Of a DNA stretch of 39,726 bases, positions 1-8,400 are shown piece after piece; positions within the stretch are counted from its first letter, which is position 1; every line of letters begins with the position of its first letter. A program made the position numbers and the translations under genes. The DNA is from Collinsella aerofaciens (GTDB lineage Bacteria > Actinomycetota > Coriobacteriia > Coriobacteriales > Coriobacteriaceae). The stretch lies in contig NZ_JAQLFP010000025.1 in NCBI RefSeq assembly GCF_028207065.1, forward strand, positions 1 through 39,726. Reading direction: 5' to 3'. The notes beneath the pieces are model-generated. The model was not told where the DNA came from, ran no database searches, and saw nothing but the letters and a program-made list of their open reading frames with translations.

Positions 1-26
1 CGCCGTCGTTCGTTTGAACGACGGCG
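1..26 (-). terminator. Inverted repeat after the GntR gene, probable terminator
   Basis: A perfect 11-bp stem (CGCCGTCGTTC pairing with GAACGACGGCG) closes a 4-nt loop and lies 14 nt beyond the stop codon of the minus-strand GntR gene. The U-tract that would confirm a minus-strand terminator falls outside the window, so the role is inferred from position and stem strength. Confidence 0.6.
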
Positions 27-40
27 CCCACGTTTTGGAT

Positions 41-823
41 TTATTGGGCTGTGGCGGTGAAGGTTGTTTTGTCGGCGGCGATGTGCACGTGCAGCTTTGC
101 CTGACCGTCGCAGCTGATGAGCACGCCTACCTCGAACGGGGTTCCCGTCTTGTCGTAGGTCGAACGCACGATGCGCATCGCCGCCTTACCGGTGTTCTGT
201 CCCAAAAGACGCGCCTCATGCTTGTCGAGGTTGACTGTCTCGTAGACGGCATCGACGCTTGCGGGCAGGATGCCGGTCTTTTCCGCGATGTAGGCGTAGA
301 GCGAGCCATCCACGTCTTTGCGCGTGAGCTCGGGGCAAAGTGACACGGGGATATAGACGTAGTTGAGCTCCATGGGTTTGTCGTTGGCGAGACGCAGGCG
401 GCGAATCTCCCAGACGGGTGTCCCTTCGGGCACTTTGAGCCCGGAGGCGATGCCGCGGACGGCCGGTATGCTTGAAAAGGCGAGAATCTGCGAGCTCGGA
501 ACCCGTCCCGCTTCGCGCATCCGCGCGCTGAAATTCAGGGCCAGGTCGATGCCGGGTGCTGAAGTTTGGGGCTTGATGAACGTGCCCTGGCCGCGCTTGC
601 GCACCACGCGCCCCTCGATGACGAGATCTTGGAAGCAACGGCGCACGGTCGCGCGCGATAACTCCAGCCGCTCACAGATTTCGAGCTCGCGTGGCAGCGG
701 CGTCTTGGTGTCGAACGCCTGGCTGGCGATAAGCAGAGCGATTCGATGTTTAAGCTGGACATAGAGCGGCGTATCACCGCTGCGGTCGAAGGGTTCGGAG
801 GCGAGAAACGAGATCATATCCAT
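41..823 (-). CDS. GntR-family (HutC/UTRA) transcriptional regulator
   Basis: A 260-aa DNA-binding regulator. Residues about 15-85 form the GntR winged helix-turn-helix (core LSRATVRRCFQDL, wing GQGTFIKP). Residues about 100-250 form a UTRA effector-binding domain, the fold that in HutC-type regulators senses sugar phosphates or other small metabolites. The start at 823 is chosen because GGAGG lies six bases upstream; an upstream in-frame ATG at 856 has no comparable site. The gene is divergent from the mannose-family PTS operon beginning at 1132. The shared 308-nt intergenic region carries repeated AATAGTTGC sites, so it probably controls that operon and itself. The effector cannot be read from sequence. 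Confidence 0.92.
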   Translation of the reverse strand: MDMISFLASEPFDRSGDTPLYVQLKHRIALLIASQAFDTKTPLPRELEICERLELSRATVRRCFQDLVIEGRVVRKRGQGTFIKPQTSAPGIDLALNFSARMREAGRVPSSQILAFSSIPAVRGIASGLKVPEGTPVWEIRRLRLANDKPMELNYVYIPVSLCPELTRKDVDGSLYAYIAEKTGILPASVDAVYETVNLDKHEARLLGQNTGKAAMRIVRSTYDKTGTPFEVGVLISCDGQAKLHVHIAADKTTFTATAQ

Positions 824-1131
824 GGGGTACCTCCATGTCGTGGGCGTACGTGACATGGTCTGACACTGCGGGGCAAACCGGAGATGCCAGGCCCGATTCT
901 TGCTGGTATGTATGGTGCATAAGGAACATAAAACATTTATCAGGCAATCTACCTGCTATTTTAAAAATAATTAGAAGAAAAAATAATTTAGGCACAAAAA
1001 TAGTTGCTACCGTTAACCGATGAATAGTTGCCGTTCGCAACTATTTTCTTGTACCGAACATGCCCCGGCGCAACAATAATCTCAGCAAAAAGCAAAGCCG
1101 TGCGACACGCGGCAGGTCGAGAGGAGACCGC
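824..1131. other. Divergent intergenic region between GntR and PTS operon
   Basis: A 308-nt gap without a credible gene. Its centre (about 930-1000) is markedly AT-rich compared with the flanks, as expected for back-to-back promoters, but no clear -35/-10 pair could be assigned. The right half holds three AATAGTTGC-type half-sites, annotated separately. Translated frames reading into it from either side lack ribosome-binding sites. Confidence 0.5.
999..1045. promoter_or_regulatory. Candidate GntR operator: three AATAGTTGC half-sites
   Basis: AATAGTTGC occurs at 999-1007 and again at 1023-1031, and its exact reverse complement GCAACTATT is at 1037-1045. The second and third copies form a perfect 9-bp inverted repeat around a 5-nt spacer; the first copy is a direct repeat 24 bp upstream. 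The arrangement in a divergent promoter region suggests an operator for the adjacent GntR protein. The hairpin is followed by TTCTT, so a weak terminator or attenuator is an alternative. Confidence 0.5.
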
Positions 1132-1566
1132 ATGCGGTATCTGGTAATGGTCAGTCACGGAACGCTCGCTCCCGGACTGCACAGTGTCCTCAAGATGCTC
1201 GGCAATGACGCCCCGAACATCTTGTCGACGAGTCTCGTGGACGGCATGGGCGCTGACGAGTATGTCGAGAACGTCAAGGCGATGCTCGCTCCCGTTACCG
1301 CCGATGACGAGGTTGTCCTGCTTGGTGACATCCTGGGCGGATCGCCGCTCACCAATGCCATGAACACGCTGGCCGAGAAGGGTTTGCTCGCCCACACCAT
1401 TGCCTTCGGCGGTATGAATCTGCCCATGGCTATGACCGCCATGATGGGGCTTGCCACCATGGACCTGGATTCCCTCAAGCAGATGATGCTGCAGGAGGGC
1501 AAGAACGGTATGTCCGAGCTCGTTGTCCCGACCGATGACGCCGACGACGAGGACGACGACATCTAG
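1132..1566 (+). CDS. PTS mannose-family EIIA component
   Basis: A 144-aa cytoplasmic phosphocarrier of the mannose (EII-Man) family. The N-terminus MRYLVMVSHG is the EIIA-Man signature, with His9 as the probable site phosphorylated by HPr. The fold continues through the LLGDILGGSPLTNAM segment. It ends in a strongly acidic tail (DDADDEDDDI). The start at 1132 follows GAGAGGAGA; an upstream in-frame ATG at 1060 would add a basic 24-residue extension without a ribosome-binding site. It is the first gene of the EIIA-EIIB-EIIC-EIID operon, and A and B are separate proteins here rather than the fused form of E. coli ManX. The transported sugar cannot be assigned. Confidence 0.93.
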   Translation: MRYLVMVSHGTLAPGLHSVLKMLGNDAPNILSTSLVDGMGADEYVENVKAMLAPVTADDEVVLLGDILGGSPLTNAMNTLAEKGLLAHTIAFGGMNLPMAMTAMMGLATMDLDSLKQMMLQEGKNGMSELVVPTDDADDEDDDI

Positions 1567-1599
1567 GCAGCGCATCCGCCCAAATTTTCGTGATGGAGC

Positions 1600-1622
1600 G
1601 GGGGTTAAGAGGAAAGACCCCC
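1600..1622 (+). other. Intercistronic hairpin between EIIA and EIIB
   Basis: GGGGGT at 1600-1605 pairs with ACCCCC at 1617-1622 around an 11-nt loop, just upstream of the EIIB ribosome-binding site. There is no U-tract. An mRNA-stability or expression-balancing role is inferred. Confidence 0.4.
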
Positions 1623-1645
1623 GGTGATAAAGAAAGGGAGAACGC

Positions 1646-2134
1646 ATGATTTCGTTCATCCGTATTGATGACCGTATGATCCATGGACAGACCGTTACCC
1701 GTTGGGCCCTCGAGTATCCCTGCGACGGTCTTATCGCCGTCAACGACGCTGCAGCGTCCAACCCCGTGCTCAAGGAGGCCTACAAGAGTGCCTCGGGCAA
1801 GAAGACGTTCGTGTGGACCAAGGAGCACTTCAAGGAGGTCTCCGAGAAGGTTCTCAAGTCCGACACCAAGTACTTCCTGATCACCAAGAACCCGCTCGAC
1901 ATGAAGGAACTTCTCGTCGATTTTGGCTTTAAGCCCGGCATGGACCGCATCATCGTCGGTCCCTGCAACGATCGTCCCGGCACCACCAAGCTTGGCAACA
2001 ACCAGTCGATCACGCAGGAAGAGGCCCAGGCGCTCGAGGATCTCACCAACGCCGGTTACACGGTCGAGTTCGCCCTTATCAAGGAGAAGTCCATCGGTGA
2101 GTGGCCCAAGTTCCGCGGTCAGTTTGGCTTCTAG
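1646..2134 (+). CDS. PTS mannose-family EIIB component
   Basis: A 162-aa cytoplasmic phosphotransfer protein. The N-terminal motif RIDDRMIHGQ is diagnostic of EIIB of the mannose/fructose/sorbose family, with His13 as the phosphorylated residue that accepts phosphate from EIIA and passes it to the incoming sugar. The full-length family domain is present (typical length about 160 aa). A GAAAGGGAG ribosome-binding site precedes the ATG. It lies second in the operon, 79 nt after EIIA and 72 nt before EIIC, with a short hairpin in each gap. Confidence 0.94.
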   Translation: MISFIRIDDRMIHGQTVTRWALEYPCDGLIAVNDAAASNPVLKEAYKSASGKKTFVWTKEHFKEVSEKVLKSDTKYFLITKNPLDMKELLVDFGFKPGMDRIIVGPCNDRPGTTKLGNNQSITQEEAQALEDLTNAGYTVEFALIKEKSIGEWPKFRGQFGF

Positions 2135-2162
2135 TTAGGTGCCAGCCGCATTTTGGTATCTA

Positions 2163-2184
2163 CAGCCCTTGGTGAAAGGGGCTG
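2163..2184 (+). other. Intercistronic hairpin between EIIB and EIIC
   Basis: CAGCCCTT (2163-2170) pairs with AGGGGCTG (2177-2184), including one wobble, around a 6-nt loop immediately upstream of the EIIC ribosome-binding site. It mirrors the hairpin in the preceding gap and has no U-tract. Confidence 0.4.
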
Positions 2185-2206
2185 AGGAATAAAGAAAGGG
2201 GAAAGC

Positions 2207-3064
2207 ATGGCAATCAATGCATTCCAAGCCGCGCTGTTCGGCCTGTTCGCCTGCCTGGCATCACTGCCTGGCATGGGCGGCACGACGATCGGCAACTACA
2301 CTCTGGGTCGTCCTCTGGTCGCCGGCCTCATCGTCGGCATCATCATGGGCGATATGCAGACGGGTATCCTCGTCGGCGCTGCCATCCAGGTTGTCTACAT
2401 CGCTCTCGTGACCCCCGGCGGAACCGTCTCCGCCGACGTCCGCGCCGTGTCCTATATCGGCATCCCGCTGGCGATCCTCGCCATCAAGAACTCGGGCATC
2501 GATCCCGCCTCCGCTGAGGCTGCCGGCATGGCCGCATCCCTCGGTGCCGCCGTCGGCACGCTCGGCACTGTGCTCTTCTATGGCACCGCCACCATCAACC
2601 TGGTGTGGCAGGGCATGGGCTGGAAGTGGCTCGAGAAGGGCGATCTCCACAAGCTCTACCTGGTCAACAACGTTCTGCCTTGGATCGGTCACATCGTCTG
2701 CTCGTTCCTCCCGACGTTCATCATCACCATGGGCGGCACCGCCATGGTCGACCTCATGAAGACCTACATGCCCATGGACGGCATCGCGATGAAGACGCTG
2801 TTTACCGTCGGCTCGCTGCTGCCTACCGTCGGTATCGCCATCCTGCTCAAGCAGGTCATCTCTAAGCCCACGGACTTCCTGACGTTCTTCTTCGGCTTCA
2901 CCCTGTCCGCTGTTATGGGCTGCAACCTGATCGCCGCTGCCGGCATCGGCTGCTTCTTCGCCCTGATCAACTATGAGATCGCTTCGCTCAAGATCGACCT
3001 CGCAAACGCTCCCAAGGCAGCTATCGCCTCGGGCTCAGATGATGAGGAAGAGGAGGACATCTAA
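2207..3064 (+). CDS. PTS mannose-family EIIC membrane component
   Basis: A 285-aa integral membrane protein, one of the two subunits forming the sugar channel of an EII-Man complex. Several hydrophobic helices are visible, with the conserved early segment GMGGTTIGNYTLGRPLV followed by GIIMGDMQTGILVGAAIQ, matching the EIIC family (PF03609). It ends in an acidic tail (SGSDDEEEEDI) similar in character to that of EIIA. An AAGAAAGGGGAA ribosome-binding site precedes the ATG. The stop codon overlaps the start of EIID by one base (TAATG), so the two channel subunits are translationally coupled. Confidence 0.94.
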   Translation: MAINAFQAALFGLFACLASLPGMGGTTIGNYTLGRPLVAGLIVGIIMGDMQTGILVGAAIQVVYIALVTPGGTVSADVRAVSYIGIPLAILAIKNSGIDPASAEAAGMAASLGAAVGTLGTVLFYGTATINLVWQGMGWKWLEKGDLHKLYLVNNVLPWIGHIVCSFLPTFIITMGGTAMVDLMKTYMPMDGIAMKTLFTVGSLLPTVGIAILLKQVISKPTDFLTFFFGFTLSAVMGCNLIAAAGIGCFFALINYEIASLKIDLANAPKAAIASGSDDEEEEDI

Positions 3065-3891
3065 TGGCAGAGAAGAAAAAGCTCTCTAAGAAAACGCTTG
3101 CCAAGTCGTTCCGTAACTGGTCCTATGGCAACCTGACCTGCTTCTCGCAGGAGCACATGCAGACCTTCGGTTACCTGTGCGCCATGCTTCCGATTGTCGA
3201 GGAGCTCTACGACACGCCCGAGGAGCAGAAGCAGGCCCTCCAGACCTACTCCGCGTTCTTCAACACCGAGCCGCAGATCGGCACCATGATTGTCGGCGTC
3301 ACCGCCGGCCTCGAGGAGGCTCGCGCAAACGGCGAGGCCATCGACGACGACGCCATCAACGGCATCCGCGCCGGCCTCATGGGCCCGCTCGCCGGCCTTG
3401 GCGACTCGCTGATCGTCGGTACCCTGATCCCGATCCTGCTCGGTATTGCCCTCGGTCTCTCGACCGGCGGCTCCCCGCTCGGCGCCATCTTCTATATTGT
3501 CGTGTGGAACCTGCTCATGTTCCTTGGCATGCGCTTTGCCTACAACCAGGGCTATGAGCTCGGCGGCAAGGCGGTCGAGGCCCTCGTCGGCCCCAAGGCC
3601 AAGGCTCTGCGTGATTCCATCGTGATGGTCGGTACCATGGTCATCGGTGCAGTCGGTGCTACCTGGGTCTCCATCACCTGCAGCCCCAATCTGGTGCTGC
3701 CCGGCGGCGGTAAGTTCCAGGACACGCTCGATGGCATCTATCCGCACCTGCTGCCCATGGTCTTCATCATCTTCTGCTGGTACATGATGACCAAGAAGAA
3801 GGTCAACCCCATCGTTATGATGCTGATCCTCGTTGTGATCGCATTTGTGGGCGTTCTCATTGGCTTCTTCGACCCGGCACTGAGCTACTAG
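3064..3891 (+). CDS. PTS mannose-family EIID membrane component
   Basis: A 275-aa membrane protein, the partner of EIIC in the translocation channel. The family signature is clear: an N-terminal segment with FRNWSYGNLTCFSQEHMQ, then GLMGPLAGLGDSLIVGTLIPI, then a C-terminal hydrophobic region with several helices (PF03613). It overlaps EIIC by one base and is the last gene of the operon; a strong terminator follows at 3914. With EIIA, EIIB and EIIC it forms a complete four-subunit permease. Substrate is unknown; mannose-family members transport hexoses, amino sugars and some glycosylamines. Confidence 0.94.
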   Translation: MAEKKKLSKKTLAKSFRNWSYGNLTCFSQEHMQTFGYLCAMLPIVEELYDTPEEQKQALQTYSAFFNTEPQIGTMIVGVTAGLEEARANGEAIDDDAINGIRAGLMGPLAGLGDSLIVGTLIPILLGIALGLSTGGSPLGAIFYIVVWNLLMFLGMRFAYNQGYELGGKAVEALVGPKAKALRDSIVMVGTMVIGAVGATWVSITCSPNLVLPGGGKFQDTLDGIYPHLLPMVFIIFCWYMMTKKKVNPIVMMLILVVIAFVGVLIGFFDPALSY

Positions 3892-3913
3892 TCATCATCC
3901 CCTGGCCCCCTGT

Positions 3914-3950
3914 AAGGCCGTGCGGCCTCAACCGCACGGCCTTCTGATTT
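3914..3950 (+). terminator. Rho-independent terminator of the PTS operon
   Basis: A perfect 12-bp GC-rich stem (AAGGCCGTGCGG with CCGCACGGCCTT) closes a 6-nt loop and is followed by CTGATTTT, 22 nt after the EIID stop codon. Confidence 0.85.
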
Positions 3951-4086
3951 TGCGCCGCCCTTCAAGGGCAATATGGCCAGCGACCTCCATCGCCTACACG
4001 ACACCCGCTATATTGCTCTTGAAAGATGACGTATTCGACAAACGATGCACTTGCGCATGATGCACACTTTGCACGAGGAGGACCAT

Positions 4087-4413
4087 ATGCACGAGAAACA
4101 TGGACACGACCTTTCGCGCGACGACTTGATTCGCGAGGCAAAGATGCAGACCGATGCTATTCAGCGGCTCAATGTTTGGCTGCGCCTGGGCTATTCGCTC
4201 GTGGCGATTGGCTTTTTGATGGGGATGTGGGGTATGCAGGGCGGCCCCGGCTGGGGTGTCCCCGTGGGCATCGTGTGCCTGGTGGTGGGCACTCCGCTTT
4301 CGATCGTGCTTAAGGTCGGCACGACCAACGCCAAAAAGAATGTCGAGCGCATGCTCGAGGCCGCTGGTGTCGACGTTGAGGAGCTTATGCGACGCAAGAA
4401 GGACGAGCAATAG
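4087..4413 (+). CDS. Small two-helix membrane protein, function unknown
   Basis: A 108-aa protein with a His-rich charged N-terminus (MHEKHGHDLSRDDLI). Two hydrophobic segments at residues about 33-52 and 58-75 are separated by a Gly/Pro turn (GMQGGPGWGVP), and a charged C-terminus ends in MRRKKDEQ. The start at 4087 is supported by AGGAGG five bases upstream; the frame stays open further upstream without another site. The gene stands alone between the PTS terminator and a MarR regulator 68 nt downstream, so it might share a transcript with the latter. No family is recognised. Confidence 0.75.
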   Translation: MHEKHGHDLSRDDLIREAKMQTDAIQRLNVWLRLGYSLVAIGFLMGMWGMQGGPGWGVPVGIVCLVVGTPLSIVLKVGTTNAKKNVERMLEAAGVDVEELMRRKKDEQ

Positions 4414-4481
4414 ACTTCCGCGTTGAGGTATCATAAATAATTGTTGCGAATGTTAACTAATGTACGGCAAATGACGGTTTT

Positions 4482-4958
4482 ATGGCCCTTCTAGAGTTGC
4501 AAAGGACAATATCCCCAGTGGATTACGATGACGTCGCTCGAAAACTGATTGTGTACTCACGTTCCCTTGCCAAGGGATCCTTGAGTGCTGCCGGCGGCGC
4601 CAGTGTGGGCGAGGCACCGGTTTTACAGTATCTATCGGGTATTGACGGTGATGTCATTCCCTCCGAGATTGCCAAGAAGCTGAAATTCTCCCGCGCGCGC
4701 ATGTCGCATATCTTGGATTCACTCGAGAGTAAGGGTTACGTTCAGCGCAGGACTAATCCAAACGATCGTCGGCGTGTGCTGGTGAGCATTACCGAGGAAG
4801 GCCGTGATTTCGCGGCGAAAAAAAATGCCGAGAGTGTGGCATCGCTCTCGAAACAACTCTCGGCGCTCGGCGAGCACGATGCCCAGGAGCTCGTGCGCAT
4901 CCTGAATAAAGCTTACAGCCTTACCTATGATGCCGACGACTACCTGGACAATCTATAA
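4482..4958 (+). CDS. MarR-family transcriptional regulator
   Basis: A 158-aa winged-helix regulator. Residues about 60-115 contain the MarR DNA-binding unit: IPSEIAKKLKFSRARMSHI as the helix-turn-helix, then SKGYVQRRTNPNDRRRVLVS as the wing with its typical D-R-R-R motif. The flanking helices form the dimerisation region. The start codon has no good Shine-Dalgarno site, so translation may be weak or the start misjudged by a few codons. It lies 514 nt upstream of the GH31 gene, whose leader contains a 10-bp palindrome (ACCAATTGGT) of the type MarR dimers bind. Control of that gene is a reasonable but untested inference. Confidence 0.9.
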   Translation: MALLELQRTISPVDYDDVARKLIVYSRSLAKGSLSAAGGASVGEAPVLQYLSGIDGDVIPSEIAKKLKFSRARMSHILDSLESKGYVQRRTNPNDRRRVLVSITEEGRDFAAKKNAESVASLSKQLSALGEHDAQELVRILNKAYSLTYDADDYLDNL

Positions 4959-5100
4959 GGATAAAGACAGACATTTAGGTGCATCTTGAAATGCACCCGG
5001 GACAGTTGTGCCCATCAGCCACCGTCAACATCTCATTCCAAACCAAATCAGCCAACGTACGTCATGGCAATCCCCGGTAGGTTGCAGGATGGCGGCTGAG

Positions 5101-5146
5101 CCTTTCCCTCGGGAAACTTCGCGAAGCCCAGTTCCCGAGGGAAAGG
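5101..5146 (+). other. 15-bp perfect hairpin in the GH31 leader
   Basis: CCTTTCCCTCGGGAA (5101-5115) pairs perfectly with its reverse complement at 5132-5146 around a 16-nt loop that itself contains the self-complementary CTTCGCGAAG. It is not followed by a U-run on either strand, so it does not look like a standard terminator. Confidence 0.6.
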
Positions 5147-5188
5147 TATGGTCTGTGTAATACCAGACAAACAGTACATTTTTGCTAG

Positions 5189-5219
5189 ATTGGTATTTGA
5201 CTGAAGAACCAATTGGTAT
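5189..5219. promoter_or_regulatory. Candidate MarR operator upstream of GH31
   Basis: ATTGGT occurs at 5189-5194 and 5212-5217, with the complementary ACCAAT at 5208-5213, so 5208-5217 is the perfect palindrome ACCAATTGGT. The direct copies of ATTGGTAT are spaced 23 bp apart. TTGACT at 5197-5202 lies between them and could be a -35 element, though no convincing -10 follows at standard spacing. Confidence 0.4.
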
Positions 5220-5414
5220 GGCTTATTAAGCCCACCTTGCCGTTGACGCTTATTTTGCTGCCGCTGGGAGAATTCCGAACTTGGGTGCGCAAGTGCTCCC
5301 ATATGTTGATATGACCTAGTAGGTGGCTATCTGGTTACTACCAGTTGGCCCCTTGGTAACGGGTGGCCCCCATTGTGCGGAATGTACCGAACATCTCCGT
5401 TTGATACGTTTTCC

Positions 5415-5453
5415 CATGCTGCCGGGGGGGGGCGTCCTCGGCACCTCAGCATG
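5415..5453 (+). promoter_or_regulatory. Leader hairpin containing a G9 homopolymer
   Basis: CATGCTG (5415-5421) pairs with CAGCATG (5447-5453), with an inner CCG/CGG pairing, and encloses nine consecutive G residues at 5424-5432. The structure lies 20 nt upstream of the GH31 start codon. Long G tracts near starts are classical slipped-strand mutation sites, so length variation could alter expression. Confidence 0.45.
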
Positions 5454-5472
5454 TCGGAAGAAAGGAGACCAG

Positions 5473-8400
5473 ATGCGCAGGAATTCCATTTTTACGAAAC
5501 GGTGGGTGAAGGGAAGCGCGGTCCTCGTTGCCACTGCAGCGACGCTCGTGTTTGCCAATCCCCAGCAGGCGATTGCCACGCCACTCAAGGGCGTCGACTC
5601 GGCGACCGTGTCCCAGTCTGCCTCGAATGTCGTCGACATCGATTTCGCTGACGGCATCAAGGGCCGTATTACGTTCCTCGAGGACGGTATTTTCCGTTAT
5701 AACGTCGACCCCAAGGGTGAGTTTTCCGAGTACGCCACGCCGCGTAGTAAGTCCCACACGGCTAAGATCCAGGCTCAGCCCGATACCTCGGACACCTACA
5801 GCAAGCCGAGTGCGACGGTTGCCGACAAGGGCGACACTATCGAGATCACCGGCGGAAAGGCGACCGTGATCCTGGACAAGGCGACTGGCAAGATGAGTAT
5901 CAAGTCAGGCGACCGTGTCGTGGTTTCCGAGTCCGCGTCCCTCGACCTTGATAAGAAGGGTACCGTCCAGACGCTCGCCAAGGAGAAGTCCGAGAACTTC
6001 TTTGGCGGCGGCACCCAGAACGGACGCTTCCTGCACACCAACCAGACCATCGCCATCTCCAACACGAACAACTGGACCGATGGCGGCGTTGCCTCGCCCA
6101 ACCCGTTTTATTGGACGAGTGACGGCTACGGCGTACTCCGAAACACGTTTGCAGAGGGTTCCTACGACTTCGGTTCCACGGACTCATCGACGGTCACGAC
6201 TTTGCACAGCGAGAATGAGTTTGATGCCTACTACTTCGTGGCGACCAACGAGGGCGCTTCGAACGTGGCAACCGAGATGCTGCAGGACTACTACAAGGTG
6301 ACCGGTAACCCGGTACTGCTGCCCGAGTACGGGTTCTACCTTGGTCATCTTAATGCCTATAACCGTGATGGCTGGTCAACGACCTCGGGTCAAAAGAAGT
6401 GGGAGACCAAGGGCAGCAAGTCCTCGAGCGAGAAGGGCGACGTTAAGTACGAGTCTGGCATGTCGACGGGCTACAAGCTCGACGGCACACTTGCGGCCGA
6501 GACGCTCAACGGTGAGGGCCCTACGGTTGATACCGAGAACATGAAAGCGACCGATTTCGACCGCCAGTTCTCTGCTCGTCAGGTTATCGATGACTACGAG
6601 GACAACGACATGCCGCTCGGCTGGTTCCTGCCGAACGACGGTTACGGCGCCGGCTATGGCCAGAACGGTTACTACAAGACCGGCGGCGTCAACTCCGACG
6701 GAGCGAGCTCGGCCGACCGTCTTAACGCTGTGCGTGCCAATGTCGACAACCTTAAGAAGTTCACCGAGTATGCCAACTCCAAGGGTGTGAGCACGGGCTT
6801 GTGGACCCAGTCCAACCTTGAGCCCGACAGCAACCCTGAGACCCCGTGGCATCTGCTTCGCGACTTCGACGCCGAGGTCAAGACGGGAGGCATCACTACC
6901 CTTAAGACCGACGTTGCCTGGGTTGGATCTGGCTACTCCTTTGGTCTTAATGGCATCAAGACAGCTTATGACACGGTGACGACCGGCGCTAACAAGCGCC
7001 CCAACATCATCACGCTCGATGGTTGGGCCGGCACGCAGCGCTTTGGTGGCATTTGGACCGGCGACCAGTATGGCGGTAACTGGGAGTACATTCGCTTCCA
7101 TATCCCCACGTATATCGGTCAGAGTCTTTCGGGCAACCCCAACATCGGCTCCGACATGGATGGCATCTTTGGCGGCGACCCCATCATCTCTGCGCGTGAC
7201 TACCAGTGGAAGACGTTCACGCCCTCTATGCTTGACATGGACGGTTGGGGCACCTACCGTAAATCGCCCATGACGCACGGCGATCCCTACACAGGCATCT
7301 CGCGCTTCTACCTCAAGCTCAAGGCGCAGCTCATGCCCTATATCTACACGAGCGCGGCCTCGGCGGCCAACATCGACACGGGTAACGGCGATGCCGGCCT
7401 GCCCATGATCCGCGCCATGCTGCTTTCCGACAACTCCGAGTACGCCGCAAGCACTTCGACGCAGTACCAGTATATGTTCGGTGAGAACTTCCTAGTGGCA
7501 CCGGTGTATCAGGATACCCAGGCAGACGAGAACGGCAACGACATTCGCAATGGGATTTACCTCCCCAACTACGGCACCGACGAGAATCCCACCATCTGGA
7601 TCGATTACTTCTCGGGTAAGCAGTATCGCGGCGGCCAGGTTCTCAACAACTACGAGGCTCCGCTTTGGAAGCTGCCGCTGTTTGTGAAGGCCAACGCTAT
7701 CGTGCCGATGTACGCCGAGAACAACAACCCCGAGGCCGTGAGCGACACCAACACCAAGGGTACCGACCGCAGCCAGCGTATCGTCGAGTTCTTCGCCACC
7801 GAGGGCGACGGCACCTTTACGCAGTACGAGGACGACGGCTCCTCCATCGAGAACAACACGACTGAGGACGATTCCTACGGCACGATCGACAATATCTCCT
7901 ACGGTGAGCATGTGAGCACCGTCTACAGCTCCAAGGCCGCAGGCGGCACCGCGACCTTTACCGCCGAGGCCTCGCAGGGCGGCTACAACGGCTACGACTC
8001 CAACCGCACCACGACCTTCGTGGCCAATGTGTCCGCCAAGCCCACGAGCGTTGTCGCCAAGAACGGCGGATCCGCACTCAACGTGGTTGAGGTCGACTCG
8101 CAGGAGACCTTTGACGCCGCGACCCCCGAGGCCGGCCAGGCGGTCTACTTCTACAGCGAGACCCCCAACCTCAACCACTACGGCAGCGATGCGGACGGCA
8201 CCGAGGCCGAGCAGGGCGAGAGCTTTAACAACACCAAGATCACCACGAACCCCAAGGTCTACGTCAAGTTCGCGAAGACCGATGTTGCTGCAGCGGCGCA
8301 GACGCTTGAGCTGGGCGGTTTCGTGAACGCCGACGCCACGCTCACAGCCGATCGCCTCAACGAGAACCTCTCCGCACCCACGAACCTTGCTGCCCCCGAG

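Larger units (their letters stand above)
4959..5472 (+). other. 514-nt structured leader upstream of the GH31 gene
   Basis: No credible gene is present. In order it holds a small hairpin (AGGTGCAT pairing with ATGCACC, 4977-4997) next to a GGGACAG core at 4999-5005, a 15-bp perfect hairpin at 5101-5146, an ATTGGT/ACCAAT operator-like cluster at 5189-5219 overlapping a TTGACT, and a hairpin enclosing a G9 tract at 5415-5453. The concentration of structure implies the GH31 gene is regulated in its leader. Confidence 0.55.

Noticed and set aside
991..1008. Sigma-54 promoter (GGCAC ... TTGC) before the PTS operon
   Set aside because: The GG-to-GC spacing is three bases too long for a -24/-12 promoter.
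1005..1018. CcpA-type cre site
   Set aside because: Two mismatches at conserved ends of the consensus, and it overlaps the better-supported AATAGTTGC repeats; CcpA is not expected to be typical of this lineage.
5323..5472. N-terminal extension of the GH31 protein
   Set aside because: The signal peptide begins at the ATG at 5473, which has AAAGGAGA; the upstream 50 codons cover the G9 hairpin and lack a ribosome-binding site.
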